From the IMG/VR virus record IMGVR_UViG_3300006922_000057, positions 1 to 40,747 of that record: a DNA stretch of 40,747 bases, one strand, 5' to 3'. The notes under the pieces were generated by a model. That model made no database searches and was not told where the DNA came from. It saw only the letters and a list, made by a program, of their open reading frames with translations. This document shows positions 7,378 to 14,400 of the stretch, piece after piece. Position numbers and translations under genes: made by a program. Source of the DNA: a virus. Every line of letters starts with the position of its first letter. Position 1 is the stretch's first letter.

Positions 7378-8230
7378 AATAAATTATTATTTATACCACA
7401 TACCGGGTAAAAAAATAGGTGTTACACGTGATCTTATATCCAGAGTTGTTGACCAACAGGGTTACAGCTTAGACGAAGTAGAAGTTCTAGAACAAAGTAC
7501 AGATATAAATTATATATCCGACCGCGAGTTAGAACTTCAACAGTCTTACGGCTATAGGGTTGATAGACAAAAATACAAAGATTTATATATAAATAAAATA
7601 AAACCAAAACCAATGAATATAAACGCAACCGAACAAACCTCAACATTTCCAGTACCAGTATCTAAACTAAAAGGAAGACTCATGGATGACATGGGCAAGT
7701 CATGGGTAACATCTCACGGTAAGTTTGAGATTAATATGGATACCATTAAATGGATAATGGAAAATGTAAAGACATCTATGTATACTACAGAAAGATGTTA
7801 TGTATACAATAAAGCTTTTGCTAAGTACTTTAACACGCCTAAGTTTCCTTTTGGTGAAGATGCTTACCAAGCTTACTATGATACTTTAAATAAAAGAGCT
7901 ACGCTAAATGGTTCTATGGAGTATATGAAGACTGACAACAGGTTCCAGCTTATAAGAGACTGGGCTGGTGAAAGAGGTCTTTATACTAAAGGCGATACTA
8001 AAACTCAGTTCTGTAAGCTAATGGAAGAATCTGGTGAACTAGGTAGAGCTATACTTAAAAATGATAATGAAGAGTTTGTAGATGCTATAGGTGATATGGT
8101 TGTAGTGCTTACAAATCTAGCTCATCTTGGTGGCACAACTATTGAAGACTGTATCGATGCTGCGTACAAGGTTATATCTAAAAGAACTGGTAAGATGGTT
8201 AACGGAACATTTGTTAAAGATGAAAAGTAA
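7370..8230 (+). CDS. GIY-YIG-like domain fused to MazG-type NTP pyrophosphatase
   Basis: 286 aa fusion. Residues 5-70 resemble a short GIY-YIG fold: YYLYHIP, then KIGVTRDLISRV (GIY...YIG-like, Arg25), with Glu53 as a possible metal ligand, though catalytic competence is doubtful. A middle segment (100-180) is unassigned. Residues 190-280 form an all-alpha MazG-like domain: KLMEESGELGRAIL (EExxE, Glu219-Glu223) and EEFVDAIGDMVVVL (ExxD plus GD, 234-247). The expected reaction is (d)NTP to (d)NMP plus PPi. Next to a dCMP-specific enzyme, a dCTPase role like T4 gp56 (same superfamily) is attractive but inferred. Overlaps both neighbours. Confidence 0.7.
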   Translation: MDKINYYLYHIPGKKIGVTRDLISRVVDQQGYSLDEVEVLEQSTDINYISDRELELQQSYGYRVDRQKYKDLYINKIKPKPMNINATEQTSTFPVPVSKLKGRLMDDMGKSWVTSHGKFEINMDTIKWIMENVKTSMYTTERCYVYNKAFAKYFNTPKFPFGEDAYQAYYDTLNKRATLNGSMEYMKTDNRFQLIRDWAGERGLYTKGDTKTQFCKLMEESGELGRAILKNDNEEFVDAIGDMVVVLTNLAHLGGTTIEDCIDAAYKVISKRTGKMVNGTFVKDEK

Positions 8231-8579
8231 GACTATATTATTCAGAGATCCTGTTGTAGAAAGAGTCTGCGATAAGTTCGTTACGAGATCAGATGTTGGC
8301 TACGCTAAGTATGGCAGAACATTACACGATGAAAGAACTGGTAAGCATAAAGATCTTGGTGGCTATTTAAATGATATACAAGAAGAGCTTATGGATGCTA
8401 TTCTTTATATTCAAGCTGCTAAAGAAGAGTTTGCTGATAAATTAGCTGATGAAGCTATAGCTGAGGCTAATAAAGCTAGTTTCAGACCACCGCATCCTAG
8501 TGATGCTGGTCAGATGGATCTTGAAAGAGCAATATCAACAGCACAGCTAGACTGGGATGACAAGATCGCGCCGGTTTAG
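8220..8579 (+). CDS. Second MazG-like nucleotide pyrophosphohydrolase
   Basis: 119 aa with start chosen at ATG 8220, 11 bases inside the preceding gene. A longer in-frame ATG at 8127 would overlap that gene by over 100 bases and is unlikely. The signature is YAKYGRTLHD (28-37) followed by GYLNDIQEELMDAILYIQ (48-65), with EE (55-56) and Asp59. This resembles phage MazG-like/dATP-dGTP diphosphohydrolase-type proteins. A nucleotide pool-sanitising or pool-steering role next to the first MazG is inferred. The C-terminal 40 residues are variable. Confidence 0.6.
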   Translation: MKSKTILFRDPVVERVCDKFVTRSDVGYAKYGRTLHDERTGKHKDLGGYLNDIQEELMDAILYIQAAKEEFADKLADEAIAEANKASFRPPHPSDAGQMDLERAISTAQLDWDDKIAPV

Positions 8580-9012
8580 CCGCAAGAAAGGTCCGGTAAG
8601 ATCTAAAAAAACTAAGCATGATGGAATACAATTTGCATCAGGGCTTGAGAAGCATATGTATATAGCTCTTAAAAAAGCTAAACTGAAGGCACAATATGAG
8701 GGACAAACTTACGAGCTTGTCCCTTCTTTTAACTTCGAACAAGAAGCTTATGAACGACAAGGTAATGGTAAAGGTGAATACCGTAATAGAGGAAATAAAA
8801 AAATACTTAACATTAAGTATACTCCAGATTTTATCGGAAGTGACTTTATTATTGAATGTAAGGGACGTGCTAATGAATCTTTTCCCATACGCTGGAAGTT
8901 ATTTAAAGCTTACGTACATAAACACTTACCGAACATTACATTATATAAACCTCAAAACCAAAAGGAATGCGAAGAAACCGTGAACTTAATTCTTTCGAAA
9001 AGAAAGACCTAG
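8557..9012 (+). CDS. T7 endonuclease I-like nuclease (Holliday-junction resolvase type)
   Basis: 151 aa. Motifs follow the PD-(D/E)XK layout of T7 gp3: Glu31 in ASGLEKHMYIAL, YEGQTYELVPSF, then YTPDF (88-92, Asp91) and IIECKG (98-103, Glu100, Lys102). The likely function is to cut branched DNA before packaging. The N-terminal 20 residues are strongly basic (MTRSRRFSRKKGP). The spacing between the first Glu and Asp is longer than in T7 because of a Gly/Asn/Arg-rich insertion (68-84). DUF1064-like phage nucleases share this layout and are the main alternative. Starts 23 bases inside the preceding gene. Confidence 0.7.
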   Translation: MTRSRRFSRKKGPVRSKKTKHDGIQFASGLEKHMYIALKKAKLKAQYEGQTYELVPSFNFEQEAYERQGNGKGEYRNRGNKKILNIKYTPDFIGSDFIIECKGRANESFPIRWKLFKAYVHKHLPNITLYKPQNQKECEETVNLILSKRKT

Positions 9013-9140
9013 CAAGAAGGAAGTATGCTGAACGACAACTTCAGAAGTTTATAGACTGGAGTATAGAACAAAAAGGATATTTAAAATATAAAGAACTAAT
9101 AAAATATGAAAGAAAGTACTTTGCTAGAGATGCAAAATAA
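8967..9140 (+). CDS. Hypothetical basic protein (57 aa)
   Basis: Unrecognised. Starts within the end of the endonuclease gene (AAAAGGAATG just ahead) and overlaps the next ORF by 35 bases. The product is strongly basic and helical (EKKDLARRKYAERQLQKFIDW; KYKELIKYERKYFARDAK). Gapless packing supports it; function unknown. Confidence 0.45.
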   Translation: MRRNRELNSFEKKDLARRKYAERQLQKFIDWSIEQKGYLKYKELIKYERKYFARDAK

Positions 9141-9333
9141 AATTGCGGCATTAACAAGAGTTGTGCAACAAATGATAAATGAAATGAATATACTTAGTAC
9201 TACTGCAATAGGTACTTTAGAAACTGTAAAATTAATACCAGGCTACGATAGAGCTATAGAGTTCTTAAAAAAAGAAGCTGAAAAAATAGAAAAAGAAAAA
9301 CAAGATGGAGTTAAGCAACAAGATACTAAGTGA
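9106..9333 (+). CDS. Hypothetical coiled-coil protein (75 aa)
   Basis: No named family. Heptad-like hydrophobic spacing over MQNKIAALTRVVQQMINEMN (9-28), a short hydrophobic middle, then a Lys/Glu helix (AIEFLKKEAEKIEKEKQ). It probably oligomerises. It overlaps the ribonucleotide reductase start by 29 bases and the upstream 57-aa ORF by 35, so it lies in the same transcript. Confidence 0.5.
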   Translation: MKESTLLEMQNKIAALTRVVQQMINEMNILSTTAIGTLETVKLIPGYDRAIEFLKKEAEKIEKEKQDGVKQQDTK

Positions 9334-11167
9334 TATAACAGTGTACATGAAGTACGCTAAATTTGTACCTGAATTAAATCGTAGAGAAACCTGGGATGAA
9401 TTAGTTACAAGAAATAAAAACATGCATATAAAAAAATACCCAAAATTAAAAGATGAGATTGAGGAAGCATACAAAAGTGTATATAGCAAAAAGATATTAC
9501 CGTCTATGCGATCACTTCAGTTCGGAGGAAAACCGATTGAAATTAGCCCTAACCGCGTGTATAATTGCGCTTATCTACCTATTGATCATATTGATAGCTT
9601 CCACGAAACTATGTTTCTCCTGCTTGGTGGAACTGGTGTAGGTTATTCAGTACAGAATCACCACGTTAAGAAAATGCCACCTGTTAATAAACCTTACAAG
9701 AAAAGAATAAGAAGGTTTTTAATTGGTGATAGTATTGAAGGTTGGGCTGATGCTATTAAGGTTCTTATGAAGTCTTATATGGGCGAAAAGAGATCATCTA
9801 GCATACAGTTTGATTTTTCTGATATTAGACCAAAGGGAGCTCAATTAGTAACGTCTGGTGGTAAAGCTCCAGGACCACAACCTCTAAAAGAGTGTATACT
9901 AAAAATTAAAGGTATACTTGATGCTAAAGATGATGGTACACCACTCACTACATTAGAAGCTCATGATGTTGTATGTCATATTGCCGATGCTGTTTTAGCT
10001 GGTGGTATTAGACGTGCTGCTTTAATTAGTTTGTTTTCTGCTGAAGACAGTGAAATGATTAGTGCTAAGTCTGGTAATTGGTGGGAAACTAATCCACAAA
10101 GAGGTAGAGCTAATAATTCAGCTGTATTAATGAGACATAAAGTAACTCAAGAGTTTTTTATGGATCTGTGGAAACGTGTAGAGCTATCAGGATCAGGTGA
10201 GCCTGGTATATATTTTAACAATGATAAAGACTGGGGAACAAACCCTTGTTGTGAAATAGCATTAAGACCTTTTCAGTTTTGTAACTTATGTGAGGTAAAT
10301 GCTAGTGATCTTGAATCACAAGAAGATTTTAACGATAGAGTTAGAAAAGCAAGCTTTATAGGTACACTACAAGCTGGTTATACTGACTTTCATTATTTAA
10401 GAGACGTATGGAGAGAAACGACAGAGAAGGACGCCCTTATCGGTGTATCAATGACGGGGATCGGGAGTGCCGCTGTGCTGCAGTTGGATATGACGGCCGC
10501 TGCAAATATAGTAAAAAGAGAGAATACAAAGACGGCGAAAGCCATTGGTATTAATCCAGCTGCAAGATGTACAACCGTGAAGCCTGCTGGGACGACATCT
10601 CTGGCATTAGGAACTTCATCTGGTATTCATGCATGGCATGCTAATTATTATACACGTAGGATCAGAGTTGGTAAAAACGAATCTATGTATAAGTATTTAT
10701 CAGAAAATCATCCTGAGTTAGTTGAAGATGAATTTTTCAGACCTCATGATACTGCAGTAATTAGTATACCTCAAAAAGCACCTAAAGGTTCTATTATAAG
10801 AACTGAATCACCGTTTGATTTACTTGAACGTATAAAGAAAGTTGCTAATGAATGGGTTAAGCCTGGTCATAGAAAAGGATCTAACACTCATAATGTATCC
10901 GCAACTGTAAGTCTTAAACAAGATGAATGGGATAAAGCAGGTGAATGGATGTGGAACAACAGAGAACATTACAATGGTTTATCTGTATTACCTTATGATG
11001 GTGGCACTTATACTCAAGCACCTTTTGAAGATATAGGTAAAGTATATTATGATATGGCTATGAAACATTTAAAGGAAGTTGATCTCAGCAACATTGTAGA
11101 AGTTGAAGATGAAACGGATCTTTCAGGTGAATTAGCTTGTGCAGGAGGAGCATGTGAGATAACATGA
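9305..11167 (+). CDS. Class II (adenosylcobalamin-dependent) ribonucleotide reductase
   Basis: 620 aa. Reduces ribonucleotides to deoxyribonucleotides using a B12-generated thiyl radical. Residues match Lactobacillus RTPR: Cys88 (YNCAY) and Cys326 (FCNLCEVN) are the reducing pair; Cys315 in NPCCEIAL is the thiyl cysteine, with Glu317 as partner; C-terminal Cys612/Cys617 (CAGGAC, same 5-residue spacing as 731/736) shuttle electrons. GGTGVGYSVQ (108-117) and KPAGTTS are also present. At 620 aa it is about 120 shorter than the 739-aa Lactobacillus enzyme. Base composition changes sharply around 10420-10610. Terminates 4 bases into the next gene. Confidence 0.92.
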   Translation: MELSNKILSDITVYMKYAKFVPELNRRETWDELVTRNKNMHIKKYPKLKDEIEEAYKSVYSKKILPSMRSLQFGGKPIEISPNRVYNCAYLPIDHIDSFHETMFLLLGGTGVGYSVQNHHVKKMPPVNKPYKKRIRRFLIGDSIEGWADAIKVLMKSYMGEKRSSSIQFDFSDIRPKGAQLVTSGGKAPGPQPLKECILKIKGILDAKDDGTPLTTLEAHDVVCHIADAVLAGGIRRAALISLFSAEDSEMISAKSGNWWETNPQRGRANNSAVLMRHKVTQEFFMDLWKRVELSGSGEPGIYFNNDKDWGTNPCCEIALRPFQFCNLCEVNASDLESQEDFNDRVRKASFIGTLQAGYTDFHYLRDVWRETTEKDALIGVSMTGIGSAAVLQLDMTAAANIVKRENTKTAKAIGINPAARCTTVKPAGTTSLALGTSSGIHAWHANYYTRRIRVGKNESMYKYLSENHPELVEDEFFRPHDTAVISIPQKAPKGSIIRTESPFDLLERIKKVANEWVKPGHRKGSNTHNVSATVSLKQDEWDKAGEWMWNNREHYNGLSVLPYDGGTYTQAPFEDIGKVYYDMAMKHLKEVDLSNIVEVEDETDLSGELACAGGACEIT

Positions 11168-11325
11168 AAAAGTTAACAATAATTGCCGGTCTTAGCATGA
11201 TGACAGCTGGGACCGGTTATATGGTACATCACAAGAACGCGCCGAGATTTAATATGAATCCTAATACAATGGCAATAGCTACTGGAGGATTCTTTGTTGC
11301 GTTTGGTTTAAGTTATAGATTTTAA
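11164..11325 (+). CDS. Small putative membrane protein (53 aa)
   Basis: Overlaps the reductase stop by 4 bases. Two hydrophobic stretches, LTIIAGLSMMTAGTGYMV (4-21) and TMAIATGGFFVAFGLSY (35-51), are separated by a short polar loop (HHKNAPRFNMNP). This suggests a two-segment membrane protein or a signal-like N-terminus plus one segment. A holin-like role is possible, but no lysis partner is visible, so this is speculation. Confidence 0.5.
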   Translation: MKKLTIIAGLSMMTAGTGYMVHHKNAPRFNMNPNTMAIATGGFFVAFGLSYRF

Positions 11326-11336
11326 AATGTAAAGTT

Positions 11337-11384
11337 ATGTGCGGACTATGTCTAGGCGGTACTTGCGAATACTGCAAGGATTAA
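11337..11384 (+). CDS. Candidate 15-residue Cys-rich micropeptide
   Basis: MCGLCLGGTCEYCKD: two CxxC pairs separated by four residues, a minimal zinc-knuckle layout. It is the last ORF of the + strand unit, 11 bases after the membrane protein gene and 6 bases before the terminator hairpin. The preceding AAATGTAAAGTT leader is A/T-rich like other starts here. The tiny length means chance cannot be excluded; the ordered cysteines make it worth listing. Confidence 0.3.
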   Translation: MCGLCLGGTCEYCKD

Positions 11385-11390
11385 AATAAT

Positions 11391-11423
11391 AAAAGGGGAG
11401 GTCATTTACGACTTCCCCTTTTT
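11391..11423. terminator. Bidirectional intrinsic terminator between convergent units
   Basis: AAAAGGGGAGGTC-atttac-GACTTCCCCTTTT: a 13-bp stem with one G-U wobble, A-rich on the left and T-rich on the right, so it terminates in both directions. It closes the + strand operon ending at 11384 and the - strand operon ending at 11468. The remaining bases to 11467 hold no gene; a weak second hairpin (TGGGT..GCCCA near 11438-11452) precedes a T-rich run. Confidence 0.85.
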
Positions 11424-11467
11424 GGTTACAGGAACTTTGGGTATGGTGCCCAGTATTTTTATTGTCC

Positions 11468-14400
11468 CTATCTAATTACTATTTTCTTTTTACCACTTTT
11501 AGCTTTAACTCCGGATCTTATTTTTATTTTTCTAGATTTAGGAGGTTGTATTTTTTCTTGATTTTTAATTTGCCAAGCTGGCCAACCTAATAATAAAGCT
11601 ACAGCTTGCCAAGCTTCCGTATCAGCTTCAGCCGCGGCTTTTAAATTTTCTACTTTTCTATACATTCTATCTAAAGGAAAGTTTGTTGTAGCTGTTATAA
11701 CTTTAGCTGCAGATTCATAAGCTGGATTATCTAAGCTAAATCCTTTTTCAAACACTTCTTCTTTTCGCTTTTTACTATCAAATGGATATGCAGCACTTTG
11801 AAACCTAGTTAATTTACTTTTTATTGAAGGTGAAAAATCTAACAATTTCTTATAAGCTTCTGAGTATTCAGGATTATCTTTTTTAGATCTATCATATATA
11901 TCTATACCTAAATTCTTTATTACTTGCAGTGTTACTCCACCTAGTCCTAAGCCTCTTAGTTGAGAATCAATCATTCCATTAGCTACTTTAAATAACTTCT
12001 TATCCTTATCCTTATCACTTGCTTCTATTTGTTTAGTTGACATTTCGCTTTCATCGTCTCCAAAGCCTAATGCAAAAGCACCTTGCTGCAACCCATTAAA
12101 CATCATATTTTGTAAAAAACCGTAATAAGCTATTCTAGAAACTCTAATCCTGTTACTTTCAGCTAAAGTTTTGCCAGGTATTCTTCTTTTATTAGCAATG
12201 TCTTGAATATCTCTTTTTTGCATACGAGCATACTGCATAGGAGTATTAACGTATTGAAGAATAACCCTACCTAAATCAGTTGACTGTTGTTGGGATATTT
12301 TACTAGGATCAGAAGATTGCTGAGATAATTCAGAAACGTCTCTCCATTCTTTCATTGCTATTTCCTCAGCTTCTTTTTCTGTTTTGCCTTCTTTCTTGAT
12401 TAGATCTTTAATTCTATTTCTGTAAAACAAAGCTCCTCCAGAAGCTATAGCAAAGCTATCAGCATACTTAGTTGGTGCGTATCCTTTTTCTAAAATATAG
12501 TTTAAAGCTGCTTTTGCTTTGTTCTTAGAGGTTTTAGCTGCGTCAGCTATTTCAGATTCGTTTATATTAAGCTTAAGCCCATTACGTCTATCTTTTAAAT
12601 AGTCTGAATTTATTAGCTTTGTAAAATCTTTCCAATATTGAGGTTGATTTGCAAATGCTGCACCTGCTTTAGCTGGGTTGTTAAAACTCCAATTAATGTA
12701 ATTAGCAGAAGATATTGTTTGCAATAAAGCTGATCTTGTATTTAAAAACATTGTAACTGCTGTAGAGTTGTTTATGTAATCTAAAACATCATTACTTAAT
12801 TTATTTCCACCTGAAACTCTATTGCTACCAGAATTCATTCTAGTTAAAGAGTTTTCCAAAGCTAACCTATATTTTTTACCATAAGCAGCTTCTAACTTAT
12901 TTAAATTATCTTTAGAAAATATAAGATCTTTGTTTTGATTAAAATCTTGTAAATACTTACTTCTTTTATCTGTATTTAATAAATCCATTAAATCAGTGGT
13001 TATAGTTCCTACAGCCCAGTTTTTACCAGGTTTAGAGTAACCGTCACCTTTTGTTATACTTAAAATTTGATCTGCAAAAGCTTGTAGTTTTGGGCTTTCA
13101 GATACTATATCATTTAACTCTTTTAAATCTGTTTTAGAAATACCAGGTATTTCTTGACCTGTTTTGTTCCAAAGATACGTTCTTACAGCTTGCTCATTTG
13201 TAAACCCTGACTCTGTTTTAAGTCTTAAGTCTTTAGGAACATCTAGCTGCTTTTTTAAAGCTTTAAAATCATCCATTAGATTAACTCTGTCAGTAGATAG
13301 ATTTTCCATAGCTCTACTATATGGATTTAATAAATTGTCTTGGTAAAACTTCATGTGAGCCTCTCCCTTTTTACCTTTTCCTAGAGTAGTATATAATAAA
13401 CCAGTGAAATCTTCAGCAGATGGAGGTATAAAAAACTTTTGTTTTCTTGCTTTATTACCTCTAATTTCTGCTTTTATATCAGAAAAAACTTTTTCAGCTC
13501 CAATTCCTGTAGATTCTTCTATGTTTTTATTAAACTCAGCTGATAAGTCTTGAGAAGCATATGCTTGTTGAGTTTTTGATTTAACATCTAAAACTTCTAA
13601 AGCGTCTCTAACTGCTTTAACATTTTGAGGCGCATCATCTGCAAAGTAAAAATCATTATAACCTTCAGCTGCTTTGTTAACTAGCCAATCAGCTTTAGCC
13701 TCACCTGTAGAATTACCTAATCCAGTTATATTTTCTAAAGGTATTTCAATACCCATAACATCTAAAAACTCTTTAATAGCTGGAGCAGATTCAGGAGCTC
13801 TAGCAGTTAATATAAACATATCTCTATCGCCTGCTGATTCTTTAATCTTTTTCATCAGTTCAAACAAAGGTCCTTTCTTACCTTCAACAACTCTATTAAA
13901 GTCGGAAAAATCCATTTTCCAACCAGCATCAACTAGCCCCTTGCCTTGCTTAGCAAATTCTTCAGCTGTTAAAACTTTTCTTTCACCATCTTTTTCAGCG
14001 AAAACTTTACTATTTGTTCTAGCAACTGTATCATCAAAGTCAAATACTCTAGCTTTTTTCACTGTCTTGTTTCTAACTCTAGCATTAGATATAGCTTTGT
14101 CCCTAGTCTTCAATGTATTTACAACTTGAGTTTGATTTAAATCTTTACTAGACATAGAAGCTTCTTTAAGAACTTCTACATTATTTTTAACTACCTCTGT
14201 TCTAGGATATTCTATTTGTTGTTCTACTTCTACTTTTGCTTTACTTGGTGGAAATTTAGTAAGAATATTTTCAGCTTCTTTTTTACCATATCTTTTTAAT
14301 AATATTTTAGCAATTGTATTTACATTTTTACCAGAAAAATCACGTAAAGATAAAGTTCTTGAAGGAGATCCTGGATTCAAAAAAGTAGTTAATAATTCGT

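Noticed and set aside
7575-7605. TATATAAATAAAATAAAA inside the GIY-MazG gene as a promoter
   Set aside because: Wholly within a coding linker in a tightly coupled operon; such strings are expected by chance at this base composition.
8127-8219. Upstream ATG for the second MazG-like protein
   Set aside because: It would overlap the first MazG gene by over 100 bases and add residues unlike the family; the ATG at 8220 fits the coupling pattern.
13674-14129. 151-codon + strand ORF opposite the giant protein gene
   Set aside because: Antisense shadow of the HAD region; composition rich in Ser/Leu as expected from the complementary strand, with no coding features of its own. The + ORFs at 15024, 17315, 19299 and 19980 are rejected for the same reason.
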